A stretch of DNA of 64,000 nt from Clostridiales bacterium NK3B98 (GTDB taxonomy: Bacteria; Bacillota; Clostridia; Oscillospirales; Oscillospiraceae): positions 1 to 64,000 of the forward strand of contig ATWA01000006.1 in assembly GCA_000421005.1 (NCBI GenBank), read 5' to 3'. The notes beneath the pieces are model-generated. The model was given only the letters and a program-made list of their open reading frames with translations, searched no databases and had not been told where the DNA came from. Positions 41,486-50,796 of this stretch are shown here, in pieces; the first letter of the stretch is position 1, and every line of letters begins with the position of its first letter. The translations under genes were made by a program, and so were the position numbers.

Positions 41486-42148
41486 TCAATTCCCTCCTGT
41501 GTTGCCATTGGTGGAACGGGACTGGCGCAGATACAGGTCATAGACCGCTGTGCCGTAGCGGGTGATGTGGCGGACGTTGGCGTTGTAGCGGGTAAAGGCA
41601 AGCTGAAACTCCTCCGGGGTGTAGGCAGCAAAATCGGTGTGACCGTTCATCTCCTCGGCGGCGCTGACCAGATTCAGGGCGGACAGGGCGATATTGTACC
41701 GGGTATCCCGGCGGAGGCGGTGCCACATGGTGCAGAGCGCTTCCGGGTCGTCAGGCCGAACGCCTCCCTCCGGCAAATCCAGTTCCCCATAGGTGGTCAG
41801 TCCCCGCTCCACTCCGTAGTTGGCGGCGTTGATGGCCACATAGGCGAAAATCTGCCCAAATCCGGTGGAGCTGTCCCGCTTGCCCAGCGGCCCACGGTTC
41901 AGCACGGGAAGCGGGCTTTTCAGCAGTCCGATTTTGCAAAGCCCCCGTCTCAGGCGGTAGCGAAACCAGTAAAAACCCACGATTGCGTCGGCCACCGGGT
42001 CCATCCAGTCGATTTCGGTCATCTCCCGTTCCAGCACTGCCCGGACACAGGCTGAGGGAATCCGGTACTGTTTGGACACGGTATCCATCCAATCGCTCCA
42101 CTGTGCAAGGTTCTTTTGCACCCGCTGTCTGCTGTATCGCTTCAGCAT
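41486..42148 (-). CDS. uncharacterised protein with lysozyme-like features
   Basis: The 220-residue protein has no signal peptide. The segments IPSACVRAVLEREMTEIDWMDPVADAIVGFYW and DSSTGFGQIFAYVAINAANY look like the glutamate-bearing helix and STGFGQI loop of soluble lytic transglycosylase or lysozyme folds, followed by a helical C-terminal half (SALNLVSAAEEMNGHTDF...FTRYNANVRHITRYG). I infer a muramidase-like fold, possibly phage-derived or cytoplasmic, with low certainty. AGAGGGGGGG precedes the ATG. It ends 2 bp before the glutamate synthase-like gene, although no functional link is apparent. Confidence 0.6.
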   Translation of the reverse strand: MLKRYSRQRVQKNLAQWSDWMDTVSKQYRIPSACVRAVLEREMTEIDWMDPVADAIVGFYWFRYRLRRGLCKIGLLKSPLPVLNRGPLGKRDSSTGFGQIFAYVAINAANYGVERGLTTYGELDLPEGGVRPDDPEALCTMWHRLRRDTRYNIALSALNLVSAAEEMNGHTDFAAYTPEEFQLAFTRYNANVRHITRYGTAVYDLYLRQSRSTNGNTGGN

Positions 42149-42222
42149 TGCTCTTACCCCCCCTCTGCTTTCTCTCAGTGTACCACACTTTTTTCTCTTT
42201 GTCTTCTTCTTTTTTCTCCCTC

Positions 42223-42278
42223 TTGCAGGACTTAGGCAAAAGAGTTATAATAATACAAATCACCTAATACAAATCACC
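42223..42278 (+). promoter_or_regulatory. pfkB promoter followed by a 14-bp tandem duplication
   Basis: TTGCAG (42223-42228), 17 bp and TATAAT (42246-42251). The sequence TAATACAAATCACC is repeated head to tail at 42251-42264 and 42265-42278, directly after the -10 box and before the AAGGAGG ribosome site. Confidence 0.8.
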
Positions 42279-42294
42279 ATAAGGAGGTCGTCGC

Positions 42295-43218
42295 ATGGGC
42301 ATTCTGGTTTTCGGCGCCACATTCGTGGACATCAAGGGCTACCCCATCACCCAGTACATCTCCGGGGGACGCAATGTAGGCCGTGTAGTGCAGGTACACG
42401 GCGGCGTTGGGCGCAACGTGGCGGAGGACATCGCCAACATCGAACTGCGCCCCACCTTTGTCACCGTACTGGACAACAGCGGCATCAGTGCCGATGTGCT
42501 GGACAAGCTGAACCGTCACAATATTGACACCCGCTACATCCAACACTCGGAGAACGGACTTGGCACCTGGCTGGCCATCTTTGACAACTCCGGCGACGTA
42601 ATTGCGTCCATCTCCAGCCGTCCCGATCTGGGTGTCATTGCGGAGGTATTGGATGCCCACGGAGACGAAATGTTCGCCGCTGCGGACAGCGTGGTGCTGG
42701 AAATCGACATGGAGGTGCCGCTGGTCAAGCGCATTTTCGAGCTGGCAGAGCGCCACGGCAAGGAGATTTACGCCGTGGTGAGCAATATGTCCATCGCCGT
42801 GCAGCGCAGAGACCTGCTCAAGCGCACCGGCTGCATCGTCTGCAACCAGCAGGAGGCGGGGATACTCTTCTCTGAGGACTACGAGGGCATTACCCCGGAG
42901 GAGATGTGCCAGATTCTGGAAAAGCGCATCAAACGGGCGAAAATTCCCCGGATGATTGTCACCATGGGCGCACAGGGGGCGGTTTACGCCCAGCAGGACG
43001 GCTACTGCGGCATCTGTCCCTCCCAAAAGGTGGATATCATCGACACCACCGGCGCGGGAGACAGCTTTTTTGCCGGGGTGGCCATCGGACTGACCTACGG
43101 AAAGAGCCTGATGGAGGCCTGCCGCATCGGCACACGGCTGGCCTGCTCGGTGATTGCCACCAAGGAGAGCGTCTGCCCCCGGTTTTTGCCGGAGGAATTT
43201 GATCTTTTTCCCCGTTGA
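42295..43218 (+). CDS. PfkB-family sugar/nucleoside kinase
   Basis: The 307-residue ribokinase-family protein has the N-terminal GGVGRNVAEDIANI motif and the C-terminal ATP/anion-hole motif DTTGAGDSFFAGVAIG with the catalytic aspartate. It resembles pseudouridine- or carbohydrate-kinase subgroups; the substrate cannot be named. The ATG at 42295 follows AAGGAGG. About 100 bp downstream lies a separate gene for a sugar-sensor/GGDEF protein, which hints at a sugar-related pairing. Confidence 0.9.
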   Translation: MGILVFGATFVDIKGYPITQYISGGRNVGRVVQVHGGVGRNVAEDIANIELRPTFVTVLDNSGISADVLDKLNRHNIDTRYIQHSENGLGTWLAIFDNSGDVIASISSRPDLGVIAEVLDAHGDEMFAAADSVVLEIDMEVPLVKRIFELAERHGKEIYAVVSNMSIAVQRRDLLKRTGCIVCNQQEAGILFSEDYEGITPEEMCQILEKRIKRAKIPRMIVTMGAQGAVYAQQDGYCGICPSQKVDIIDTTGAGDSFFAGVAIGLTYGKSLMEACRIGTRLACSVIATKESVCPRFLPEEFDLFPR

Positions 43219-43241
43219 CAAAGATGTGGCATGTCTCTCTC

Positions 43242-43271
43242 TTGACAGATACCCGTATTCTGTAATAAAAT
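43242..43271 (+). promoter_or_regulatory. promoter of the sensor-GGDEF gene
   Basis: TTGACA (43242-43247), 18 bp and TAAAAT (43266-43271), about 50 bp before the start codon. Confidence 0.75.
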
Positions 43272-43323
43272 AAATAAAACTTTCTGCCTTTTCCTTCCCG
43301 CTTTTCACGAGGAGACATTTCAT

Positions 43324-45321
43324 ATGAACCGCACTGATTCCACAAGCCGCCGTCCTGCCATCGGCATTTTGACGGGCAGCTTTCATACTGACTACTCTCG
43401 CCGTATTGCGCAGGCAATCTGCATGGCGCTGGAGGGGGAGCCCATTGATGTCTATCTGTTTCAGGGATTGGACGCCTCACGGTTTCTCAATCTCACCGAC
43501 TATGTGGACACCGGCTTTGACCTGCACTACTACTCTCAGTTTGAGTACAGCAGTTTTCTTTCTCTGGACGTGCTGATCGTCTCCTATGGCACCATCTCCG
43601 CCGTGAAGAACGCTTTGGATTTGGAAACCTTCCTCTCCCTGCTCCCGGACGTGCCGGTGATTCTGCTGGAAACCGAGTCGGCTCTGTCCAATGGCATCTA
43701 TGTCACCGTGGACAACTATACCGGGATGAAGGCCTGTGTGGATCATCTGATCGAGTGTCACGACTGCAAAAAGATGATCTATGTCTCCGGGCCCAAGGGA
43801 GTGGCGGACGCCGAAGTGCGTCTGTCCGCCTATCGGGACTCTCTGACCGCCCATGGTGTTTCCGTTGACGAGGAACTGATCTGCTATGGGGACTTTACCG
43901 ACTCGGTAGACGATCTGGTCTGGGCGATGCTGGAAAAGTTCCCCGATGCGGACGCAGTGGTCTGCGCCAACGACGAGATGGCTGAGAGCGCCTACCGGGC
44001 AGTGTATAACCGTGGTTTGACCCCCGGACAGGAAATCGCCGTCACCGGTTTTGACGACAATCCCTCCGCCAGCTTTATGACGCCGCCCCTCACCTCAGTG
44101 CTTCAAAACAACGACCTGGTGGCTGATGCGGTATCCGAAGCGGTACGCAGCTATCTGGCAGGAGAAAAGCCGGAGTGCGTTCATCTCCCCGCTGAGCTGG
44201 TGGTGCGCCAATCCTGCGGCTGCTCCGGTCAGGAGGATGAGCTTGTGGAGGAAGGCCACGAAATGGCCGCCTATATGCTGATGAACTACCGGATCCAGAA
44301 CAAGCATTTGGTGCGGGATAATATGCTCAGCGCCCTGATGCTGCGCAACCTGCTCAGCGAGCATATCAACATCCACACCTTCTTCCGCAATCTGGGTAAA
44401 ATGCTCCATTCGCTGGGTACTGCCCACTCCTGGATCGCTCTGCTGCGGGAGCCGCTGACGTTGCAGCCCGGGCAGCGGATGCGTGTACCTGACCAGCTCC
44501 GGCTGCACATGGTACAAAACGGAGATCAGGTGGAGTCCTACTCCCGGATTCAGGCTCCGGTGATTTGCAGCACCTCTCTGGACGTGGTGCCCCGCTGGGA
44601 CTGCCCCAGCGAATACCCCACCGCCGTGTTCCCCCTGTTCTATGGCAATGTACACTATGGCGTGTTGGCGGTAGCGCTGCATTCGGAGGAAATGCTGTTC
44701 AACTATGCCCTTTCTCTGGAAATCGGCACCGGGCTGCGGTATCTGTTTATGGCGCTGGATCAGCAGGACGCCCATCAGGCGCTGGAGGAAAAGAACCGGA
44801 TTCTGGACTATTCCGCCAGCCACGACGGTCTTACCGGACTGTTTAACCGGGTAGGCGTGATGAACCACATCTATGCCTTCGTCCGTGCCTGCGGCAGAGG
44901 ACATCGATTTGTGGCGATTATGGCCGACTTGGATCACCTGAAGCAGATTAACGACACCTTCGGTCACGCCGCCGGAGACACCGCGATCAAAGCCGCCACC
45001 GAGCTGCTTCGTAACACCCTTCCGGAAGGCAGCCCTCTGGGACGTACCGGCGGTGACGAATTTACCGGCCTGTTCCTGCTTCAGGATGAGTTTGATGAAG
45101 ACGCATTCTGCAGTGCCCTTCGTGCCGCCTGTCATGAATACAACACCCTCACCCCGCAGCCCTATTATGAGGAAATTTCCGTGGGCTGCTATGCCTTTGA
45201 TTTTGAACAGGCCACGGACATTCCCGCTCTGTTAAAGCGGGCGGATGAGAAGCTCTACGAGGCAAAGGCAAAACGCCGTGACAACGTCATCAGGAAACAG
45301 GAAGAGCCTTCAGGGCTTTAA
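43324..45321 (+). CDS. diguanylate cyclase with N-terminal LacI-type (periplasmic-binding-like) sensor domain
   Basis: The 665-residue protein begins with a type I periplasmic-binding fold as in LacI regulators (PAIGILTGSFHTDYSRRIAQAI, VTVDNYTGMKACVDHLIE, VSGPKGVADAEVRLSAYRD, AVVCANDEMAESAYRA, AVTGFDDNPSASFMTPPLTSVLQ) but without a DNA-binding HTH or a signal peptide. A middle region of about 300-480 is GAF-like in appearance. The C-terminal GGDEF domain (about 495-655) has SHDGLTGLFNRVG, ADLDHLKQINDTFGHAAGD and an intact catalytic RTGGDEF. It should make cyclic di-GMP in the cytoplasm in response to a small molecule, perhaps a sugar. Confidence 0.88.
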   Translation: MNRTDSTSRRPAIGILTGSFHTDYSRRIAQAICMALEGEPIDVYLFQGLDASRFLNLTDYVDTGFDLHYYSQFEYSSFLSLDVLIVSYGTISAVKNALDLETFLSLLPDVPVILLETESALSNGIYVTVDNYTGMKACVDHLIECHDCKKMIYVSGPKGVADAEVRLSAYRDSLTAHGVSVDEELICYGDFTDSVDDLVWAMLEKFPDADAVVCANDEMAESAYRAVYNRGLTPGQEIAVTGFDDNPSASFMTPPLTSVLQNNDLVADAVSEAVRSYLAGEKPECVHLPAELVVRQSCGCSGQEDELVEEGHEMAAYMLMNYRIQNKHLVRDNMLSALMLRNLLSEHINIHTFFRNLGKMLHSLGTAHSWIALLREPLTLQPGQRMRVPDQLRLHMVQNGDQVESYSRIQAPVICSTSLDVVPRWDCPSEYPTAVFPLFYGNVHYGVLAVALHSEEMLFNYALSLEIGTGLRYLFMALDQQDAHQALEEKNRILDYSASHDGLTGLFNRVGVMNHIYAFVRACGRGHRFVAIMADLDHLKQINDTFGHAAGDTAIKAATELLRNTLPEGSPLGRTGGDEFTGLFLLQDEFDEDAFCSALRAACHEYNTLTPQPYYEEISVGCYAFDFEQATDIPALLKRADEKLYEAKAKRRDNVIRKQEEPSGL

Positions 45322-45324
45322 AGA

Positions 45325-45357
45325 GCCACCGCAAGCGAACGCTTGCGGCGGCTTTTT
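45325..45357 (+). terminator. intrinsic terminator of the sensor-GGDEF gene
   Basis: GCCaCCGCAAGCG pairs with CGCTTGCGGcGGC (45325-45337 with 45340-45352), followed by TTTTT. Confidence 0.9.
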
Positions 45358-45860
45358 CAGTCAATCAGCAGCTTTGCGTAAAAGGCGGTGGCGTTCTGCA
45401 TGGCGATGATTTCCGCCGCACGAAGGGCATCTGGCAGCGTCTCCGGGTGGTGCAGCCTGTTTTGCTCCACGGCATCCACCACCCCCTCCCACCGGAGAAA
45501 GGGAATGGCGCAGGGCAGCAGCACACTGAGCTGCTTTGTGCTCTCGTATCCGGCACGGAAGAACCGTCCCAGTCTCTCGCCGTGAACGCCTTCCAGTCCG
45601 CCCCGCACCGAACATCCCCGGATGGTCACTCCCTCCAGTGCCAAAAGCTGCTCTTTATGCGCTAGGAGCCAGTCCCAGCGAAAGCCGGGGCCTTCGTCGT
45701 CAAAGTCGCTGAGAACAAGGCACAGTCCCACCCGCTGCAAGGGCTGACCGGGGTGCCACATTCCGTTCCATTTTGTCAGGCTCTCCCAATCCCGGGCTAC
45801 CGGCCATGGCGGAGGCGCTGCAGCATAGCTTTCGGGCAGCATGGCTGTTTTGTCTTTCAT
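45357..45860 (-). CDS. uncharacterised protein
   Basis: The 167-residue protein (MKDKTAMLPESYAA...) has no signal peptide, TM helix or motif that I recognise. It contains GLCLVLSDFDDEGPGFRWDWLLAHKEQLLALEGVTIRGCSVRGG and a helical C-terminus (DALRAAEIIAMQNATAFYAKLLID). The ATG at 45860 is supported by GGGGGAG at 6 nt; the frame continues to 45911. It is a single gene convergent with the GGDEF gene and divergent from the DUF1846 gene. Confidence 0.6.
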   Translation of the reverse strand: MKDKTAMLPESYAAAPPPWPVARDWESLTKWNGMWHPGQPLQRVGLCLVLSDFDDEGPGFRWDWLLAHKEQLLALEGVTIRGCSVRGGLEGVHGERLGRFFRAGYESTKQLSVLLPCAIPFLRWEGVVDAVEQNRLHHPETLPDALRAAEIIAMQNATAFYAKLLID

Positions 45861-46078
45861 CCCTGACTCCCCCTTTTTCTGTATTGTATCGGCTTGCAGC
45901 GGATGTGTCAAGGGGTCGTGCTTTGCAACCGCTCAGACGGATTTCCCCATGCACTGAAATTTTTTCCGGGAAAACGTGGATTTTCCCGCTGTATTGTGCT
46001 ATGCTAGACGGGTTAGTTGTATCTTCCTTTTATCCGGTGTGGATACATCGGCAAATCGCTATTCAGGGGTTGAGCAAA

Positions 46079-47566
46079 ATGATAAATCGGATTGGATTTG
46101 ACAGTCAGAAATACATCGCCCTCCAGTCGGAGAAGATCCGCCAGCGGATTGAGTCCTTCGGCGGCAAGCTGTATCTGGAATTTGGCGGCAAGCTGTTTGA
46201 CGACTACCACGCCTCCCGGGTGCTGCCCGGTTTTCAGCCGGACAACAAAATCCGGATGCTCACTGAGCTGCGGGATCATGCGGAAATCGTCATTGCCATC
46301 AACGCCAACGACATTGAGAAGAACAAGGTGCGGGGGGATCTTGGCATCACCTACGACATGGACGTGATTCGTCTGGTGGACGTGTTCCGGGAGTTTGGGC
46401 TTTATGTGGGCAGTATCGTCATGACCCAGTACAAGGGACAGCCCGCCGCTGACCTGTTTATGGAGCGGGTGCAGCATATGGGGCTCAAGGTCTACCGCCT
46501 GCACCACATTCCCAACTACCCCTCCAATATCTCCGGCATCATCAGTGAGGACGGCTTTGGCCGCAACGATTACATTGAGACCTCCCGCTCGCTGGTGGTA
46601 GTCACCGCCCCCGGCCCGGGCAGCGGCAAAATGGCCACCTGTCTCTCTCAGCTCTACCACGAGCATAAGCGGGGCATCAAAGCGGGCTATGCCAAGTTTG
46701 AGACCTTCCCCATCTGGAATCTGCCCCTGAAGCACCCGGTGAATCTGGCCTACGAGGCGGCTACCGCCGACCTGAACGACGTGAACATGATCGACCCCTT
46801 CCATCTGGACGCCTATCAGGAGACTACGGTGAACTACAACCGGGATATTGAAATCTTCCCGGTGCTGCGGGCCATGTTCGAGCGTATCTACGGCGAGTGC
46901 CCCTATAAGAGCCCCACTGACATGGGGGTCAACATGGCAGGCTACGCCATTGTAGATGACCAGGTATGCCGGGAGGCGTCCTGTCAGGAGATCATCCGCC
47001 GGTATTACAAAACCGCCTGCGCTGTCAAACAGGGGAACGCCCGTGAGAGCGAGCTGAACAAGCTGGATTTGCTGATGCGTACCCTTAAACTGGACTTCTC
47101 CTGCCGGGTTCCGGTGGAGCCTGCGCTGGCACTGGCACAAAAAACCGGCGAGCCTGTCCTCGCCATTGAGCTGACAGACGGCCGGGTCATCACCGGCAAG
47201 ACCTCCGAGCTGCTGGGTGCCGCCTCCGCCGCCGTGCTCAACGCCCTCAAGGAGCTTGCGGGCATCCCCGATGAGGTCAAGCTGATCTCTCCCACCGCCA
47301 TTGAGCCCATTCAGCACCTGAAGGTCTCCCACATGGGCACCCACAATCCCCGGCTTCACACGGACGAGGTGCTGATTGCCCTTGCCATCTGCTCCGCCAC
47401 CGACGAAAACGCCTCCCGGGCGTTGGAGCAGCTGGGCGCTCTGCGCGGGTGCGAGGCTCACTCCTCTGTGATTCTCTCTCAGGTGGACGAGGGCGTGTTC
47501 AGCCGTCTGGGGGTCAACCTCACCTGTGAGCCTGCTTACCAGACCAAAAAGCTCTATCACCACTGA
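46079..47566 (+). CDS. DUF1846 (UPF0371) family protein
   Basis: The 495-residue protein matches the length and start (IGFDSQKYIALQSEKI) of the DUF1846 family, with EFGGKLFDDYHASRVLPGF, VVTAPGPGSGKMATCLSQLYH (a P-loop-like nucleotide site) and KFETFPIWNLPLKHPVN. Members are ATP-binding homododecameric proteins of unresolved cellular role. The start at 46079 follows AGGGG at 9 nt; the upstream open frame is not homologous. It is the first of three closely spaced genes with cls and a PNPOx-like gene. Confidence 0.9.
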   Translation: MINRIGFDSQKYIALQSEKIRQRIESFGGKLYLEFGGKLFDDYHASRVLPGFQPDNKIRMLTELRDHAEIVIAINANDIEKNKVRGDLGITYDMDVIRLVDVFREFGLYVGSIVMTQYKGQPAADLFMERVQHMGLKVYRLHHIPNYPSNISGIISEDGFGRNDYIETSRSLVVVTAPGPGSGKMATCLSQLYHEHKRGIKAGYAKFETFPIWNLPLKHPVNLAYEAATADLNDVNMIDPFHLDAYQETTVNYNRDIEIFPVLRAMFERIYGECPYKSPTDMGVNMAGYAIVDDQVCREASCQEIIRRYYKTACAVKQGNARESELNKLDLLMRTLKLDFSCRVPVEPALALAQKTGEPVLAIELTDGRVITGKTSELLGAASAAVLNALKELAGIPDEVKLISPTAIEPIQHLKVSHMGTHNPRLHTDEVLIALAICSATDENASRALEQLGALRGCEAHSSVILSQVDEGVFSRLGVNLTCEPAYQTKKLYHH

Positions 47567-47589
47567 TTTTCCGCAGAAAGGAAGCTGTT

Positions 47590-49155
47590 ATGGGTTCCAA
47601 TGAAACCACCTATGAACAACAGGCATCGGTCAAAAACGGCACCTGGCGTCTGCTGTTTACAGCACTCTCCATCGTATTGGAAATCGGGTTCATCGTCCTG
47701 CTGGTGCTTCGGCTGAATGAAAATGCCCAGTGGATTTCCTTTCTCACCCATCTTGTGGCAGCACTGATGGTGCTGGGCATTTACTCCCAGCACAAGACCT
47801 CTGCCATGAAGATGCCATGGATTGTGCTGATTATGCTGCTTCCGGTGTTCGGTGTGACCCTGTATCTGCTCATCGGTCTCAACGGCTCCACCCGGAAGAT
47901 GCGCTCACGGTACGAGGCGGTGGACAAGGTGCTGCTCCCCCTGCTGCCGGACTGTACTGAGGCGCAGCAGCACCTCTCTCAGCAGTCTCCCTATACAGGC
48001 AACATCACCCGCTATCTTCACAGCAAGGCAGGGTATCCGGTGTACGAGAACACGGCGGTGGCGTATTATGACGACGCCGCCAAGGGATTGGATGCCCAGA
48101 AAGAGGCGCTCCGTCAGGCGAAAAAATTTATCTTCATGGAATATCACGCCATTGAGGATGCTGAGAGCTGGCACGGCATTCAGGCGATTCTGGAGGAGCG
48201 GGTGCGTGCCGGCGTAGAGGTGCGGGTATTCTATGACGACATGGGCAGCATCGGCTTTATCACCACCGATTTTGTCAAGCGGATGGAGTCCAAGGGTATC
48301 CGCTGCCGGGTGTTCAATCCCTTTGCCCCGGGGCTGAACCTGTTTCTCAACAACCGGGACCACCGGAAAATCACCGTCATCGACGGACAGGTGGGCTTTA
48401 CCGGGGGATACAATCTGGCCAACGAATACTTCAACCTCACCCATCCCTTCGGCCATTGGAAGGACACCGGAGTGAAGCTCACCGGTCAGGCGGTACAGAG
48501 TCTTACTGTCACCTTTCTGGAGATGTGGAACGCCGTCAGCCCCCGGGATGCCAATGACGAAAACTTTGCCCGGTATCTTCCCCCGGCGGAGCAGTCCTTT
48601 GAGGGTGCCGGCTTTGTGGCCCCCTACGCTGACAGTCCCATGGATGACGAGCATGTGGGCGAGGAGGTCTATATCTCCATGGCAGAGAGTGCCACCAAGT
48701 ATGTCTGGTTTATCACCCCGTATCTGATTCTCACCGACGAGATGATCCATGCCCTCAGTCTTGCCGCCAAGCGTGGGGTGGATGTGCGGGTCATCACCCC
48801 CGGCATACCGGACAAAAAGATGGTCTACTCCGTCACCCGTTCCTACTACAACGCACTGGCACGAAACGGTGTTCGCATTTTTGAATACACTCCCGGCTTT
48901 TGCCACTGCAAAATGAGCATTGCCGACGACTACGCCGCCACCTGCGGCACCATCAATCTGGACTACCGCAGCCTGTACCACCACTTTGAAAACGGCTGTC
49001 TTTACTGCGGCAATCAGGCCGTTTTGGACACCAAGGCCGACTTCGAGGCCACCATGGCCGTGAGCCGGGAGGTCACCGACCAGTATCACTCCGGGCGCAG
49101 CGCCGGGCTGCGGCTGTTCCAGCTGCTGCTGCGGTTGATTGCCCCGCTGCTGTAA
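47590..49155 (+). CDS. cls: cardiolipin synthase
   Basis: The 521-residue phospholipase-D-type enzyme joins two phosphatidylglycerols into cardiolipin at the membrane. Two N-terminal TM helices (about 22-42 and 73-95) precede two PLD domains with HxKxxxxD-type motifs: DHRKITVIDG (a His-Arg-Lys variant, HRK) and HCKMSIADD, each followed by GFTGG or GTINLD. Length and layout match Firmicute Cls. It starts 23 bp after the DUF1846 stop with AAAGGA upstream. Confidence 0.92.
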   Translation: MGSNETTYEQQASVKNGTWRLLFTALSIVLEIGFIVLLVLRLNENAQWISFLTHLVAALMVLGIYSQHKTSAMKMPWIVLIMLLPVFGVTLYLLIGLNGSTRKMRSRYEAVDKVLLPLLPDCTEAQQHLSQQSPYTGNITRYLHSKAGYPVYENTAVAYYDDAAKGLDAQKEALRQAKKFIFMEYHAIEDAESWHGIQAILEERVRAGVEVRVFYDDMGSIGFITTDFVKRMESKGIRCRVFNPFAPGLNLFLNNRDHRKITVIDGQVGFTGGYNLANEYFNLTHPFGHWKDTGVKLTGQAVQSLTVTFLEMWNAVSPRDANDENFARYLPPAEQSFEGAGFVAPYADSPMDDEHVGEEVYISMAESATKYVWFITPYLILTDEMIHALSLAAKRGVDVRVITPGIPDKKMVYSVTRSYYNALARNGVRIFEYTPGFCHCKMSIADDYAATCGTINLDYRSLYHHFENGCLYCGNQAVLDTKADFEATMAVSREVTDQYHSGRSAGLRLFQLLLRLIAPLL

Positions 49156-49186
49156 CCCACTCAACATCATACAGGAGGGAATTGTC

Positions 49187-49579
49187 ATGAAGGAAGTATT
49201 GGAATTTCTGCAAAAGTGCGGCACCTTTTATCTGGCTACCGTAGAGGGCGACCAGCCCCGGGTGCGTCCCTTTGGGGCGGTGTGCCAGTTTGAGGGCAAG
49301 CTGTATCTCATCACCAACAACAAAAAGTCGGTCTTTGCCCAGATGCAGGCCAATCCCAAGGTGGAGATCTCCGGCATGGCCGGGGGCAAGTGGATTCGTC
49401 TCAGCGGCACTGTGGCCTCTGACCCCCGCCGGGAGCCGAAAACCGCTATGCTGGACGCCAATCCCGCCCTGCGCAATATGTACAGCGAGGATGACGGGGT
49501 GATGGAGGTGCTTTACTTCACCAAGGCCAGCGCTGACATCTGCTCTTTCACGGATGCTCCGGTGCATTACGAATTCTGA
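49187..49579 (+). CDS. pyridoxamine 5'-phosphate oxidase-family flavin-binding protein
   Basis: The 130-residue split-barrel protein (KCGTFYLATVEGDQPRVRPFG, ITNNKKSVFAQMQANPKVEISG) belongs to the small PNPOx-like family, which binds FMN or F420 and reduces or senses various substrates. It is not full-length PdxH. The ATG at 49187 has AGGAGG at 6 nt. It is the last gene after cls and ends before a strong terminator. Confidence 0.9.
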   Translation: MKEVLEFLQKCGTFYLATVEGDQPRVRPFGAVCQFEGKLYLITNNKKSVFAQMQANPKVEISGMAGGKWIRLSGTVASDPRREPKTAMLDANPALRNMYSEDDGVMEVLYFTKASADICSFTDAPVHYEF

Positions 49580-49600
49580 AAATACCATCTGCTCACAAAA

Positions 49601-49633
49601 AACCGCCCTCCCGGAAACCCGGGAGGGCGGTTT
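49601..49633. terminator. bidirectional terminator
   Basis: ACCGCCCTCCCGG/CCGGGAGGGCGGT (within 49602-49631) is flanked by TTTCTATCTTT on plus and a T6 run on minus. It ends both the PNPOx-like gene and the rhamnose operon. Confidence 0.9.
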
Positions 49634-49650
49634 CTATCTTTATGGGCTAA

Positions 49651-50796
49651 TTACATCAGCTTGCGGAACATCTCTTTATACTGGTCAATGCTGGCCTCTC
49701 TGGGGTTGCCGGGGGTGCAGGCATCGGCGGCGGCGGACTGGGCAAGGAAGTCCAGGTCTTCCTCACGCAGCTTCTCCAGCTTGGTGGGGATACCCACGTC
49801 TACGCTGAGCTGACGGACAGCGTCAATAGCAGCCTTGCGGTAGGTGGGCTGATCCATTCCGGTGGTGTCCACACCCAGCGCCTCAGCGATGTGCTTGAAC
49901 TTCTCGCCGGTGTACTCTTGGTTGAACTCCATGACGATGGGCAGCATCATAGCGCAGGCCACGCCGTGGGGAGTGTCATACAGAGCGCCCAGCGTATGCG
50001 CCATGGAGTGGGCGATACCCAGACCTACGTTGGAGTAAGCCATAGCGGTGACGTACTGCGCCAGAGCCATGCCCTCACGACCCTCAGGGTCGTTCTCCAC
50101 TGCCTTGCGCAGGTTCTTGCCAATCAGCTTGATGGACTCCAGATCCAGGCAGTCGGACAGCTCCCATGCCGCCTTGGTGGTGTAGCCCTCGATGGCGTGG
50201 GTCAGAGCGTCCATGCCGGTGGAGGCGGTAAGGCCACGGGGCATGGAGGACATCATATCCGGGTCAACCACAGCCACGTCAGGAATGTCGTTGGGGTCGA
50301 CGCAGACGAACTTCCGGGTCTTCTGCACGTCGGTGATCACATAGTTGATGGTGCTCTCAGCGCCGGTGCCGCCGGTGGTGGGGACGGCAATGGTGAACAC
50401 GGTGCGCTTTTTGGTAGGTGCTACGCCCTCCAGAGAGCGCACGTCGGCAAACTCAGGGTTGTTGATGATGATGCCGATGGCCTTGCCGGTGTCCATGGAG
50501 GAGCCGCCGCCAATGGTAATCATATAGTCAGCGCCGGACTTCTTGAATGCCTCTACGCCGCACTGGACGTTCTCAATGGTGGGGTTGGGCTTGATGTTGG
50601 AATAGACCTCATAGGCCATGCCCGCCTCGTCCAGCAGGTCGGTGACCTTCTTGGTGACGTTGAACTTCACCAGATCGGGGTCAGAGGCCACAAACGCCTT
50701 CTTGAAGCCCTTTGATGCCACAATGCCGGGAATCTCCTTGATGGCTCCCTTACCGTGGTAGGATACGCCGTTGAGTACAAAACGATTGACTGCCAT
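49651..50796 (-). CDS. fucO: iron-containing alcohol dehydrogenase, lactaldehyde reductase
   Basis: The 381-residue group III alcohol dehydrogenase has GGGSSMDTGKAIGI (NAD site), TTGGTGAESTINYVI and the metal-site histidines in MDALTHAIEGY, GIAHSMAHTLGALYDTPHGVA. Its length (FucO is 382-383) and its position as the last gene after rhaD point to reduction of L-lactaldehyde to L-1,2-propanediol, the outlet of rhamnose breakdown. The ATG at 50796 has AGGAGG; the upstream extension to 50916 is not homologous. Confidence 0.93.
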   Translation of the reverse strand: MAVNRFVLNGVSYHGKGAIKEIPGIVASKGFKKAFVASDPDLVKFNVTKKVTDLLDEAGMAYEVYSNIKPNPTIENVQCGVEAFKKSGADYMITIGGGSSMDTGKAIGIIINNPEFADVRSLEGVAPTKKRTVFTIAVPTTGGTGAESTINYVITDVQKTRKFVCVDPNDIPDVAVVDPDMMSSMPRGLTASTGMDALTHAIEGYTTKAAWELSDCLDLESIKLIGKNLRKAVENDPEGREGMALAQYVTAMAYSNVGLGIAHSMAHTLGALYDTPHGVACAMMLPIVMEFNQEYTGEKFKHIAEALGVDTTGMDQPTYRKAAIDAVRQLSVDVGIPTKLEKLREEDLDFLAQSAAADACTPGNPREASIDQYKEMFRKLM

